Shown: piece after piece, positions 39,289 to 51,193 of the stretch
Position numbering within the stretch: the first letter of the stretch is position 1
Layout of the letters: each line of letters begins with the position of its first letter
NCBI GenBank assembly: GCA_036346205.1
Contig: JARFJB010001278.1
Span: 3,540,001 to 3,604,000, forward strand
Source: Vesta saturnalis
Taxonomy: Eukaryota > Arthropoda > Insecta > Coleoptera > Lampyridae
Direction of reading: 5' to 3'
DNA: 64,000 bases
The notes under the pieces: generated by a model
What the model was told of the DNA's origin: nothing
What the model saw: only the letters and a program-made list of their open reading frames with translations
The model's database searches: none
Program-made: the position numbers and the translations under genes

Positions 39289-39866
39289 TAATATTTGGTA
39301 TATTGACCAGAAAACGATCATAACTAGTTGCCATACTTAAATAAATTGTAAAATGCATTGACTTCTGCATTACGTATGTGAGTGAGTTAATAGTGGTTAA
39401 ATCAAGAATGTACACATAGGCATAGACAGGGCCGATCCCAGTTGTCTCTGTGCCATTATTAAAAACACCGCTCTTGTTTTCTCGGTCGAAACTTTTAAAG
39501 AATAGATTTATTGTCTACACAGTCTTCGTCCTTGGAAACACGTTTAAAATATATAGGACTCAGTCGCAACGCCTACTATTTATAATACCCACTCGATATG
39601 GATGGTATTATTAACAACTACTGTATTTATAACAGTCACTTTTAGACATTGTTCATAATGACCACTTTGTTCATAACATTCACCTTGTCCATAATTTCAA
39701 TTTGTAATATTTGGTAATATTCTCAACGTCGACCAACGAACCTTGTTTACAGTACAATCTTTGTTAATAACGTCCACCAATGATCTTTGTTTAGAACGGG
39801 TAGTTTGTTCATAAGACCCACTGAACATATCTTGTTTGTATAGCCATATTAAAGACGACTGGTTAG

Positions 39867-39869
<3 letters not shown>
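39289..39869. other. Unassigned sequence with degenerate short repeat
   Basis: No gene. About 39635-39840 repeats a loose TTGTTCATAA-(T/C)-CCAC motif at roughly 19-30 bp intervals. Confidence 0.4.

Positions 39870-39949
<80 letters not shown>
39870..39949. repeat. (TA)n microsatellite
   Basis: Pure TA run. Confidence 0.98.
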
Positions 39950-39951
<2 letters not shown>

Positions 39952-40959
39952 CCAAGGCTACATACTTTAAGAGCCTTTTTAGACTGCCTTAGTACTTATT
40001 TATTATACGGAACGGTTTTCTAAAATTGAGTTCCTGTTGAAAACTGTTTATGTACTTTTTGCTATATAATACAGTTAATTGTTCTCCAGAAGAAGAAAAG
40101 ATAATTTGTCCTGCATTCAATTATCTTTCAAAAGTCTACAGTTTTTGTTCTAACGTTGATGGATTTTCAGATATTCGCTTTTACATATTTCTGGGGGCTC
40201 ATTATCAAATAGGTTTTTAGAACTTAACAAAAAAAAAGCTTTTAAAAATGCAAAATTTTTAACCTTCTTTTACCAAAGGTATTTTAGGTGCTCTTAAAGT
40301 ATTGTTTTAGAAAGGTGTTATTTATTAGTTTACAAAAAAATCTGTAAAGACAACCTACTTGAGGTGAACTTTTTATTTATGTATTTAATAAAATTAAGAA
40401 AAATGTTTAATTATCTAAAACTGATTTATTAAAAGAATTTTTGATCTAAAGTTAATCATTTTTCAGATAAAAATAGGCAGCTTTTAAAAGAATCTTAATG
40501 TTATAAAATATTTATTACTCTACAAATTTCTTATAAAGAATAGTTTTCTAAAGTTTGATTATCCTTATTATAATGGTCTCTACACTTTGTGCTCCAAAGT
40601 TGAGAGTTTTCGATATATTCTCTTTCAATATAATTGAACTGTTTCAAAAAGCTACACTTTTTGTTTCCAAATTGAAAGTTTTCGCTATATAGACGAAAGG
40701 TCTCTAAGAGTTTCCTTGTTAGAATTGGTTTATTACCTACAACAAACTGCTATAAATAAAACTAGTCTAAAATTGAATTATCTTTAAAAAGGTTTCATAC
40801 ACATTTTGCTGGAAAATTGAAATATCCTTAAACAACGCCTACACCTTTCGAACAACTTAATAACTTTCCAGAAATGCACAAAAAGTACTTCTTGTGAATC
40901 TCATTAAGGAAACATTTAAAATTGAATTCTCGTTAATGATTTAGGTCTAAAGCGGCCGG
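39950..40959. other. Non-coding region with old degenerate repeats
   Basis: Similar segments (TACACTTT-TG-TCCAAA-TTGA-AGTTTTCG-TATA) recur near 40132, 40575, 40650 and 40792, suggesting an ancient tandem or dispersed repeat. A partial end of the foldback retroposon lies at 40353-40405 (CCTACTTGAGGTGAAC then its AT-rich tail). No gene. Confidence 0.4.
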
Positions 40960-41514
40960 CACATTTGCAATTAAGTCATACATATCCTCCGTTTCATTTT
41001 CTAGCACTCCATGTATTTCTAACGTGTTTCATTTCATGTATTGTTCGTTATCCACAACCTGGATTTCAAGCTCACATACTTTATTTTTTAAGCTTTTATT
41101 TTCTGTTTGAAGCTCTTCTATTGCTGCATGCGACTCAGCCTTATTCTTCCAATATTTATTTTTGATCGATCAGTACTAAATCGAAGGCCTTACATAATTC
41201 TGTTTTCAAACCTTTCGCTCATTACTCACCTGATTAAACGCCTCTATTATATCTGTAAGATCACTTTGCTTTGAGTGTTTATTTCTTTCAATCGTGGATT
41301 GAGCTTTAACACAAGTTTTGTTTTCTGTTATTATGCAATTAAGTTCATCCTTAGAAGTATTCAGGCATTGATAGTCACACAAATTATTACATCTATGACA
41401 AGTAGTCTTAATTCTACCTTTGTTGGCAGATTTTTTAGAAACACTGCACTCGGACGTTTTGTAGTTGCAGTAGTATTTTATACAGATAAATTGAATATCG
41501 ATATATGACCTCAA
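40960..41514 (-). pseudogene. Non-LTR retrotransposon ORF1 remnant
   Basis: Minus-strand pieces. Near 41350-41460 is a decayed PHD-like Cys/His region (CSVSKKSANKGRIKTTCHRC). A coiled-coil stretch (ELQTENKSLKNKVCELE) follows, then, after a stop, NTLEIHGVLENETED (about 40990-41030). The last matches the conserved start of the ORF1 RNA-recognition region in insect LINEs. No RT follows, so this is an isolated ORF1 fragment. Confidence 0.6.
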
Positions 41515-41981
41515 AGATATAAACTAAAAATTTGCCAGATTTTAAATTGACAACTGAATTTTATAAATACATGTTCTGATTTGTGATAAGTGGTACTGTT
41601 ATAAGAGCAACATACGTACTATTAACACTTTCTGAACTACATAGATTTAACTTTGTATAAACCACATAACATGTAAATGTAACACAAGTTAACGTAAGTA
41701 ATTTTAATATGGAAAACAGAACAACTTGTAATACATGTCCGCCTCATACATTGCTGTGAATTATAAAACACAATTTTATGAACACCTGGTGTTTGGCAGA
41801 CATTATATAACTACTTAAAGATTAATGAAATGAGGGCAATATATAAGAAACGAAAAAAATTAAACAAATCACAATTTAGGTCATTGGCAGAATAATATGC
41901 ATTATCATTTTATAACAAACTTTATAAATAATTCTTTATTACAAATTGCTACAATATTAACATGAAATATAAAGTTAACAC
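41515..41981. other. Spacer and RWDD4 3' flank
   Basis: No gene seen. The RWDD4 stop codon is at its right edge. Confidence 0.45.
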
Positions 41982-42717
41982 TTATGATGTAGATGCTGAT
42001 GCTGTATCGTCTTTACTTCCAGTTTGAGATAAATGTTTAATAATATCAACCCAGTCCCATCCACGTGGTCGCTCACCTTTATCACCAACCTTATCCCATT
42101 GTCTTCTTTTCTGTGCTTTAGTAAGTTGTTCCTTCTTAGGAGTTTTTTTCTTATTGTCCTCCTAATTGGGAATTTATCATTAATATTCAATACACATTAT
42201 TCACACATACCGCTGGTTCACCAATTGCCAATTCACTAACTTCATTACTAATTACGACTTCTTCGTTAACTAAATCCTGAATTAACCCCTCAAACTTCTC
42301 TTTAACACATTCAAACAAGGAATATGTCATTGGCATACCTAAATATTGCTCAGCTTCTGCTAATACCATATCCTTAACTTTCTCCTTTAAAGAATTATTT
42401 CTAAAATTAGGTAAGTCATTGAACATAAGTTTACTAAAAGAAATGTTTACATATGTCGATTGTAAAATGTATCCATATTTATTTCCGGTTTTTCATTTGG
42501 ATATTTCTCACCCCATATTAATTCTAGTAACATGGATTGGGGACTATCAGCTTCGCCGTACTAAAAAATACTTACTAAATATAATGATCAATTAGAATTA
42601 AATTATTTCCACCTTATATTGAAAAATTGAAGAGGACAATTGTTTGAAAGCATCATCGCCTTCGTAAATTGATAGTAACGCCTCCCGTTCTTCATCTTGA
42701 AATTCCAACTCACTCAT
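41982..42717 (-). CDS. RWDD4: RWD domain-containing protein 4, four exons
   Basis: RWDD4 is a small conserved RWD-domain protein of uncertain function; RWD domains mediate protein-protein contacts. Exons (minus): 42717-42613, 42560-42451, 42400-42211, 42161-41982. The introns are 52, 50 and 49 nt; phases agree and give 194 residues (human about 188). Signature blocks: REALLSIYEGDDAFKQLS, LIWGEKYPNEKPEINMDTFY, LGMPMTYSLFEC and the C-terminal PRGWDWVDIIKHLSQTGSK. The 50-nt intron (GTAAAC..TTTTAG) must be removed to join TFYNRHI to NNSLKEKVKD, which then aligns with the human protein without gaps. The spacing to GINS2 upstream is about 225 bp. Intact. Confidence 0.93.
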
Positions 42718-42941
42718 AATTACATACTAAATACAGTTTCTCTATTACATTATTTTTTAATGATAAATTGGTTTTTTTAAAAGGTTAATTTTATATAAAA
42801 GCACGGCGTGACTTAACCTCACTTTCTGTGAAAAATGCAGTGTTGTCATGTACATAAACTTCTACTTTATTTTTGGAGGGAAAAAGTAATTGAAACAGTT
42901 AAAGAAAAAAAAAATTTATTTACTATTTATTTAAATTATTA
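42718..42941 (-). promoter_or_regulatory. GINS2-RWDD4 intergenic spacer
   Basis: 224 bp between the GINS2 stop and the RWDD4 start, both genes on the minus strand. It must contain the GINS2 3' UTR and RWDD4 promoter. No core motif is obvious. Confidence 0.45.
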
Positions 42942-43639
42942 TTATTTAAAGGAAGATAATGCATGTGAATGTGATGAATTTAATAAAGCTAATGATGCAC
43001 TTTGTGAAGGTGTACTAAAACGAGGACGTTCCTGAAAAGTAAATAATGAATAATGACTGTGAATACGTAAAGTGCACTGACCCTTTTCATTCGATGGATT
43101 TGATCCAATGCATGTGGTATAAGAGGTCGCATAGTATTAATTTCCATTACCGTTAAATTATCTACATTACCATATGACTTTCCTGCAATTAAAGTATTAA
43201 CTGAGGACCTTAACTTGGACATACGAATATCCCAAATATCCTTGATTATTGTCCTTATTTCATCAGCTCTGGATATATCATCAGCTGCAGCACTTAATAA
43301 CAACTTTGCCTCAATCATATAATGCTCACTAGGCATTTTAACAAAATTTCTAAAAGCAAATTTTTATTGTGAAAAAGTAGACAGGTTTATGTACCGAGAT
43401 GCTCTTTCTGCTTCTTTCAACGTTTCTAAACGTTCAACGTCCATCCAATCCGGTGGTTGAATTTTGCATTTTCGTTGTTGCTTTAAATTAACTGCGACCC
43501 ATAAAGGCACATTAGTTGGAAGACTTGCTCGAAATGGTCCAATATCACCTGATACTAAATGTATTGTATTGCTATTAAATGTTGGTATGATACTAATTAA
43601 TTGTTTTTCTCCAAGAAATTCTACTTCTTCCGGATTCAT
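42942..43639 (-). CDS. GINS2: GINS complex subunit 2 (PSF2), three exons
   Basis: PSF2 is one of four subunits of the GINS complex, part of the CMG replicative helicase with MCM2-7 and CDC45, acting in the nucleus. Exons (minus): 43639-43395, 43349-43082, 43031-42942; introns 45 and 50 nt; phases agree and give 200 residues (human 185). Motifs: MNPEEVEFLGEKQLISIIP, GDIGPFRASLPTNVPLWVA, KIQPPDWMDVERLE, ADEIRTIIKDIWDIRM and NLTVMEINTMRPLI. The donors are non-consensus: CG|GTACAT for intron 1 and GG|GTCAGT for intron 2. The last exon is Ser-rich (ERPRFSTPSQSASL). Start is the ATG of MNPEEVEFL. Intact; an alternative reading through the second donor would give a different short tail. Confidence 0.94.
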
Positions 43640-46079
43640 TGTAAATTATAATTTAACTTAAAAGAATGTTGATATTTACAAAAACCTAACCTAGAAATGG
43701 ACAAAGCAAGCACCACAACACTGTTTGGTTGTACGCATTGGCGTATCAAAAGAACATTTTTTGAGTGGGGGTGAAAAATGGGGTGTAGACGAAAGTTGTA
43801 TAAGATATTTAGCTAGATTTCGAAGAAAAATGACGCAAAAAACTGTTCAACAGTGTAGATTAAGGAATAGATTGTCAAACAGTGATCAAATAAAAATGAG
43901 CAAGAAACATCAGAAATCGCGAGGGAGTCGTACTCGTCACTTCCGTCGATATATTGATTATTGTATTTACTAAAGAATTTAGCGCTGGCTTTTAGGATAA
44001 AAACGAAATTTTGTGTGCTTCGGTCCGGCAACACTTGTTTTTAATCCTCGAAATCGTCTAGAAACTCATTGTTACAGGCCTAGGCCGGTAAAACCTATAA
44101 ATTGTTAGATTGGGATCACTGACGTTTATTATGAACGTTTGCTAACAACTGTCATACTTATTAGAGCCGTTTGACACGAAAATGTTCAATGCTGCCAACA
44201 TAATTTAAAATATGATGGTGTTAACAAACAAATTTTTGAAAATATTTTTAATGTATTAATAGCGCCAGCACAAAAAATGTGTATCACGCGCCCAGAAATA
44301 ATTTTTGCAGGTATGAGCAGAATTGCAGTCTGATACGTTAAACTATTGGACACATTTGGAACTGGATTAAACAGTTTATTAAAATTTCGGAATAAAAAAT
44401 AATTTTTATCTCTAATAAAATCGCTAAATTTTACTACTGATGGCAGACACTCTTCACGAGCTAGAAAGGAAGAGAATCTCTGCTAAGGCAAATGTTCATT
44501 GCTAGCGTATGGTGACTGTAATACATTGGGACTAACAATTACTTAATAATTGAATTTGGTAAATAGTAGGATATGATTGAGTTGTTTTTAATATGTCAGC
44601 AATATAGTGAAATTCAGAACACATATCGTGATATAGCGAGACTAAATAAAAAATCATGAGATCCTACGACGATAAGTCTTCTAATTTGTGATCAATGCTG
44701 TCAAATATTAGTGAAAAGTAATGCAATCTTTAATTTTTCAATAATCATAAGCAACCTTTATATGAAGAGTTTTAACGGCATTCAACCGTGTTTAAAATCC
44801 TTCTCATGCTTGCACTAATAACCGCACGTGTTTACGCACGTTGCTCATCCCTAAGAAGGCGCGCGAAAATTAGCTTTTTTGTGTATAGCATTGTTAGACT
44901 TTGTTAGTGAGCATTCTCATAGGTATTAATTCTAAAAAAAGTAACAGCGACCGACAGCATACTTTCGTAAGGAATTAAAACAATTTTGAAGAAAATTAAA
45001 ACGTCAGGAATCCCATCAAGTCAACTACTTTAATCTTCTGTTCTCTGTGATGTATTAATTTTTTTTTTTTGCTTTTTCTCCATTGTTTGTAAAGATATCA
45101 TAAGTGAAACTTAATGACAAATAATTTCGCAGAATATTTGATCAATTTTGGAAGCCTTGCATCTGAACAGGGACGTCTCTGAATTAATCAGTTTTACAGC
45201 CATCTGAAAGAGCAATGTTATTCGATAAGTAAACAACTATCAGTATGTCACTTAATGCATTTTTGTACCATTTCACATGTCATAGGACTTTTAGCTGAGA
45301 AATATGATAACACGAACATGCGTACACACACATACACACACGGACATACACTCACACGCAAAGTAAAAAATCAATCTAAAGTACTTTGAGGCCAGACTGT
45401 ACATGACTACATAAATAATGTAAGAAGATTTTGAAGTGGACCTGGTTTAATTAAACATGTAATTTCATAGTCCAACATCTTGCGACCAGCATCGTAAGTC
45501 CTTTTGGTAAAATTAATTAATTGTCTTGAAACAATCTTGAATCCGATTTCATGATCTTAATCCTTAATCTCGAATCTGGTTTCAACATCATTTGTCCATA
45601 TCTTAGGGTGAGATCCTTATGGGAGGTTCAGAATATCCCTCCTGACCATAGATTTACTCATCTTTCCTCCAGAATGTTGGACTATATTCTAGGTCTTTCA
45701 TCATGGGCTCTGCGTTCGGGGTCCAAGAAGATGCAAGTTACTTTTGACACATTTTCTCACTAGTTGAAACTTGTTAATTTTTTTTGGAAGTACTTGAAAT
45801 CTTTTTATCATTTGGGATTAAGTAATATTTTTTAACAATTAGACACCCACATCAAGGTTAAATCTTTCAACAGGATTACTTCACTTCTTTAATGATACGT
45901 CATAGCAATGTTTAATTACACTAAGGTTAAACCTTCCACTTGTAAGACCATATTTAGTATTAGGAAACACTTTTGAAAGAGTTGAAAAAAAGCATTATTA
46001 CTTAAATTTAAACGATAAAAAAGGAAAGGAAAAGAAAGACATATTTATTGTTTTGTGCAGCTTTTTTAGATACCCAAAT
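43640..46079. other. Gene-poor region
   Basis: No recognisable gene or RNA. Features: AACCTAACCTAG at about 43683-43694, just upstream of GINS2, a motif common near insect promoters; a short CA-rich patch at about 45318-45360. Open frames near 43725-43973 and 45551-45763 have no similarity I recognise. Confidence 0.45.
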
Positions 46080-46400
46080 GCAAAAACTTGTTGTTTTGGT
46101 TGTGTGTTAGCGTGTTTGTATATTTCTGTGTTTGTCTTTGTATGTTCGTGTTTTATGTAGTTTGTTTGTTTCTTTATTTCATATTCATGTGTTTGCGTAT
46201 GTTTGTTAACTAGTTTATTTGTTTGTGAGTTTATTTTCGTATATGTGTTTGTTCGCCTGCTTATCTTCGTTAGAGTGTTTGGGTGTAGTGTTTGTTTACT
46301 TGAGTAGCTTCTTTCTTTGTTTGTGTATTCGTGTATTTGCGTGTGTTTGTTAGTCTGTTCCTTTGATTTGGTTGTTCGTGTGTTGTATGCTTTGGCGTTT
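46080..46400. repeat. GTTT-rich simple-sequence region
   Basis: G+T-rich on the plus strand with recurring GTGTTTGT, GTTTGTTT and CGTGTTTG at irregular spacing. A degenerate simple repeat. Confidence 0.75.
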
Positions 46401-47089
46401 CATAACTGGACCGGATAGAAACACCACATTCCTCTATTTACCGCATCCTCAAATTTACGTATAATACCCATGAAGTTGCCGTCATTACCTTAGAACCACA
46501 GCTTCAATAAATTAATATATTTGTACTGAGTGATCCATACCAAACTTTCAATGTACGTTAATTTATTTGTATCTTTCATGTTTTTTGTTTACTGTCTTAC
46601 GTGTAAGCTTAGGCTGTAATGAGATTTATCAAAACCTGATAATGGTTTGGTATTTACTTAAAGTATCTTTAGGTGATGAGGCCTTCAGCCGCTGAATCAT
46701 AAATATCGATTATCTGCACATACGTTGTATCTGTATTACATTATGTAGCTTACTTTATCAACTTAATTACCATTGTTTCGAAGCATTTGGCTTCGATAGG
46801 ATTTGCGAAATAGATTTTTTTTGTTGTTCATATCGTAATAAACGCCTAGTTGTTCATGTTTGCTTACCAACGCTTTAAGGAGAGTTTTTCTGAAAACCAC
46901 GTGTACCATATTTTTTTGTATTTATAGCCTAGGTATATTAGAATAATTAGCGAAAAGTTTAGGTACAGTCCTAATCACATTTATTTTTGTTTTTGGGTCG
47001 CTGAACGCGAATCTGAGGTTTGTTAACAGACATTATGCCCGGAACACTATTTTTTTAAATTTGGTAAATTTTTAGGTTTTTGGGCTAAA
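46401..47089. other. Unassigned spacer
   Basis: No gene, RNA or clear repeat recognised. Confidence 0.4.
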
Positions 47090-47331
47090 TCGCGGTTTTT
47101 TTCGAAAAGACTATGCTTTACAAAATTAAACCAAACAAATTTTACTACAAGTTTCATGTAAAATAATTCTTTCTACGACCAACCGTTACGCCGCTAGAGC
47201 GCATTAAAAATGACTAGAATTCCCGAAAATTGAAAATACGCTAAATACTGCCGTTTTACAACTGCTTCGGTTCTAACATGCAAGTGCATAAACTGCGTTT
47301 ATAGATCATGCAACAACGCATCGGTGGCCCT

Positions 47332-47613
47332 TGACCACTAAGTGGACGAGGCTGAAGATTTGGATATCTAAGACGAACTTGGTCTTCAGTTTCCTACCTT
47401 TAAGGAAGCCTTAGCAGCACAAGCGGAGGAGCAAGAAGCAGCTGCCTATGTCCTCTCGGGCCCACCTACAAAAAAGAGCAGATGGAATGCCGACCTTCAA
47501 CCTGACGAGATTGAATTACATGATCCTGCCTATCAACCTCTTCATGAGATTATTATCTTTATCGAAACAATTTCTTGTTCATTTCATTATACTGTTTCTG
47601 TATGTATCATGTA
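47332..47613 (+). pseudogene. Acidic, Ala/Gln-rich coding remnant, unknown family
   Basis: The plus-strand frame reads VDEAEDLDI, a TAA, then DELGLQFPTFKEALAAQAEE and PPTKKSRWNADLQPDEIELH. GC content is clearly higher than in the surroundings. I do not recognise it; it may be the product of the element bounded by the inverted repeats at 47090 and 48510. Confidence 0.35.
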
Positions 47614-47631
47614 ATGTTAATTTAAATATAA

Positions 47632-48185
47632 TTATAAGTTTTGTTATGAATGAATAAGTTCAAAGGTAAATATGTAATTAAAATATATTATTAATTTTAT
47701 TAAATACATAAATAAAAAGTTTACCTCGAGTAGGATTTGAACCTACGACCTGGGGCTGGAATCTCGATAGCGTAGTTGGTTAGCGCGGTACTTAGGTACG
47801 TATGTTCAAATCCTACTCGAGGTAAACTTTTTATTTGTGTTTAATAAAATTAATAATAATTTTTAATTACATATTTACCTTTGGACTAATTCGTTCTTAA
47901 CAAAACTTATAATAAATTAATGTTAGTTAAGTTGCTTTGGTATGTGTGAATCCTTGCGATATTGCAGGCTCACATTCCATTAATATAAGTAATTTGATTG
48001 TAATCTCATTATATTCAGAATTTACATCAGTTCTACATACATAAAGACAAAATTTACATCGATTGGGGCTGGAATCTCGATAGCGCAGTTGGTTAGCGCG
48101 ATAATCTAGCAAAGTACAGGTCGTAGGTTCAAATCCTACTCGAGGTAAACTTTTTATGCTTGTATTTAATAAAATTAATAATAAT
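47632..48185 (+). repeat. Foldback retroposon with tRNA-like core, copy D (compound)
   Basis: First unit: an inverted dimer in which arms 47632-47750 and about 47795-47908 are near-complementary, with a tRNA-like sequence at the centre (47761-47823, plus strand). Second unit: the body runs 47915-48068, followed by a full tRNA-like sequence (48074-48146). That has D-arm GCGCAGTTGGTTAGCGC, loop CTAGCAA, T-arm GTAGG-TTCAAAT-CCTAC and acceptor end TCGAGGT, then the AT-rich tail. No clean flanking duplication was found for this compound. Confidence 0.75.
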
Positions 48186-48589
48186 TGTAATAACTATAAG
48201 TAATTCTACGTTTTTGACTCTTTTTATCTCCAATTTTTTCCGATTTGATTTTAAACAGATATTTTTTTCAGGTGCGGTTTATGATCAGCGTACACACTAG
48301 TTTGTTTATTTTTATGTGTGTTTCATTATGTTTATTAACATGGGCCGTTTCCACGGAAATCTTACGTAATTTTTGGGAATTCTAGTCATATTTTAGTGCG
48401 CTCTAGCGGCGCAAGGGTTGGTCGTAGAAAGAATTTTTATACATGAAATTTGTAGTAAATTTTGTCTACTTTAATTTTGCAAAGTATGTTCGTTTCAAAA
48501 CCCTAATCGTTAAAACATATACGTAAAGTTTCGCTTGTTTTGTAAAAGTAGTAGGGGGACACCTTCCGCCGCCATTTTGTTATTGTCAC

Positions 48590-48830
48590 GTCACAGGCCC
48601 CGCCCACTGCCCGTCCACGTGGGGGCATATTTTGATCTTGTTGGTCACGTGAGGGCGTAATTTGACCTTGAGGATGACCTTGGACCTCGCCTTGACGGTC
48701 ACGTGGGGGTGTGGTTTTACCTTGAGACTGACCTAGGGTTTGATCTTGTGGCCTGGCATTGGAATTGGCCTTGGGTTTGCCCTTGGAGTTGGCCTTGGGG
48801 TAGCCAAGATCAGAACCAAATCTACTTTTT
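48590..48830. repeat. GC-richer tract with CACGTG and GACCTTG repeats
   Basis: Three CACGTG palindromes (about 48617, 48645, 48701) and repeated GACCTTG/GCCTTGG motifs at irregular 12-30 bp spacing. The tract looks like a degenerate minisatellite. TGACCTTG also matches half-sites of the FTZ-F1/SF-1 nuclear receptor class, but no target gene is near. Confidence 0.5.
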
Positions 48831-48889
48831 AGTCATGTTCAAAACCTAACTCGGGAGGAAATTTGAATTTGACTAAGGGTAAGACAGGC

Positions 48890-49860
48890 ACAGATAGCGT
48901 AAAGTAAGTCTAAAATTGATTAAATATGAATTAAAATGGTTAAACCGTATTATTGATATCTTATAGAAGCGGGCGGCTTTGGAAATTTTTAAGTTAACAT
49001 GTAATCTCTACCTGACATGCATTTTAAACGTCATTCTGACATAGATAATTGGCTTTGTTTTACAGTGTGATTTTATTTTTTCGTAATGAGCTTATTATTA
49101 TCAAAGAGGCTGCATAATTATCCTGAAACATTTTATTAATTAAATGTGAATGAAAATGGTTAAACCATATTATTGATATCTTATAGAAGCGGACGGCCTT
49201 GGAATTTTTTAAGTTAACATATATTTATGTCTATTAATCTCGACCTGACATGAAGTTTAAATGTCATTCTGAAATAGATAACTGTTTTTGATTTACAGCG
49301 TGATTTTATTTTTAAAATGAGTTTTTTATAAAAGAGGTTGCATAATTATCCTAAAAAATGTTATTAAAGTTATTACAGATAGTGCAAGGTAAGTCTAAGA
49401 TTAATTAAATGTCAATGAAAATGGTTAAACCGTATTATTGATATCTTATAGAAGCGGATGGCCTTGAAATTTTTTCGGTTAACACATATTTATGTCTATT
49501 AATCTCGACCTGACATGAAGTTTAAATGTCATTCTGACATAGATAACTGTTTTTGTTTTACAGCATGATTTTATTTTTAAAATGAGTTTTTATAAAAGAG
49601 GTTGTATAATTATCCTAAAAATGTTATTAAAGTTATTACAGATAGTACTAGGTAAGTCTAAGATTAATTAAATATGAATGAAAATTATTATACCGTATTA
49701 TTGATATCCTATAGAAGCGGGCGACCTTGGAATTTTGTAAGCAATTAATTTATTAATCTCTATCTGATATGAAGTTTAAACTTCATTCCGACATAGATAA
49801 CTGTTATACAAGTTTTATTTACAACTTGCTTTTAAATGATTTTACCTTGAGAATGTAACA
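48890..49860. repeat. Tandem array of ~220-265 bp units, four copies
   Basis: The anchor ACCGTATTATTGATATC occurs at about 48944, 49164 (ACCATATTATTG), 49429 and 49692, giving periods of 220, 265 and 263 bp. Units share TAGAAGCGG-CGGCCTTGG, GACATAGATAACTG and TAATTATCCTAAAA. A single diverged inverted copy lies at 57316-57445. Non-coding. Confidence 0.9.
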
Positions 49861-50195
49861 GTTACCTTCAACGGTGTTGTGAATATATACCATGGCGTAT
49901 AATAAGTTGGGTGGACCGACTGGCGTTCAGCGAGTGTTCCGCGAATCTTGTCTGTGCCTTAGACAAGAACAGACAATCCGCTTGGCTTACTGGACGGAAA
50001 GTATCGGTGTGTAAGTTTGTTGACTTAAACAGTGGTATTAACATTTAACGTAGAAATGAGGTACAAAAATAAGCACTTTAAAAAAAAAATTTATTTTACT
50101 GCATTTAGTTTTAAACAATATATGTATAAATATTAAGTTGAGAAGACTCTGTTAAGAAAAATACTTAACATCAATAATAAAAATAAATGAGCAAA

Positions 50196-50393
50196 TTAAA
50201 AATTATTATTAATTTTATTGAATACATAAATAAAAGGTTTACCTCGAGTAGGATTTGAACCTACGGCCTGTACTTTGCTAGAGTACCGCGCTATCGAGCT
50301 ACAAGCCCCAATCGATGTATTTAATAAAATTAATAATAATTTTTAATTACATATTTACCTTTGAACTTATTCGTTCATAACAAAATTTACAAT
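50196..50393 (-). repeat. Foldback retroposon with tRNA-like core, copy F (short)
   Basis: A 198-bp insertion flanked by 15-bp repeats AAATAAATGAGCAAA (50181-50195 and 50394-50408). It contains an antisense tRNA-like segment with loop complement TTGCTAG and a short body, then the opposite-orientation tail ending GTTCATAACAAAATTTAC. It is nested in the P-like element and therefore younger. Confidence 0.8.
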
Positions 50394-50976
50394 AAATAAA
50401 TGAGCAAAATTTATTTTTGTTTGTAAATTCTTATTCCTATCCTGCTAAAATTTAGACGGCTAAATTTCATTGCTATCGCCACAACCAATTATATACCAGT
50501 ATTTTGAATTTTAAAGGCCTTTAAATTTTAAAAAGTTACAGAATAGGCCCCTAAGAGCGGTAAAAACACATATATTCCGGTGTTTACTTTTCCTTCTTGT
50601 ATATAGAACGGTTTAACTCGTATACATATGCAATAATATATCCCTTTTAATATTATTTCATCCCGATGTTCTTGGCATTGAAATTTAATTAATCTATTTT
50701 CTTCTCTTCTCTTCTTTGCTGGCATTTTAGTCAAATAAGAAATACATGGTTGGCGTTATCGTGAGATTTTAAGTGGATACTATAAAAAATGACAATACCC
50801 ACATGTCGTTCCAATAATTCTAATAATTTATAAAGTAAATTGTTTGATAGATTTTAAATGGAATATTGGTCGCTCTCTTATCAATCATTTAATTAGCTAA
50901 CTTACCTACTTCTTATTTACGTTGCATTTTTAAATTTGGGAGTAGGTATGTTATGATAATTATAATAAAAACTTAC

Positions 50977-51193
50977 CGAATATGTTTCTGTGAGAACTTC
51001 ACGCACAGTTTTTCTTCTTTCAAAAAGTGTTTTTCGCACAAAGCGTCATTAATTATTAACTGTTTGTCGGCACGAGGAATCACAGCACTCTACTCATTTA
51101 ATTTGTTTTGGGCACTTTAAATAAGGAGACTTTGTCTTTATTGCCGCTGTAACCACTTCTATATCCAGGTGCAAAACTATGCCTTCGAGACAT
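50977..51193 (-). pseudogene. THAP domain exon, decayed
   Basis: Minus strand from ATG 51193: HSFAPGYRSGYSGNKDKVSL, then FKVPK. After a frameshift and a TAG in the place of W comes SAVIPRADKQLIINDALCEK, then HFLKEE. The order (C-x-C region, F-VPK, W-IPRADK, C-x2-H) is that of the C2CH THAP finger. The first two zinc-binding cysteines are replaced by S and Y, so the fold is lost. It ends at a donor TTCG|GTAAGT (50976-50975). Confidence 0.65.

Larger units (their letters stand above)
47090..48510. repeat. Inverted repeat pair enclosing a coding remnant and copy D
   Basis: About 135 bp at 47090-47225 (TTCTTTCTACGACCAACC and CGCCGCTAGAGCGC-type blocks) recur inverted at 48375-48510. The enclosed 1.1 kb holds an open coding remnant (47332-47613) and a foldback-retroposon cluster. 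The pair probably marks the ends of an unidentified element. Confidence 0.55.

Noticed and set aside
43696..43973. A divergent gene upstream of GINS2
   Set aside because: The ATG at 43696 closes within about 26 codons and the overlapping 82-codon frame matches nothing known; no splice pattern joins them.
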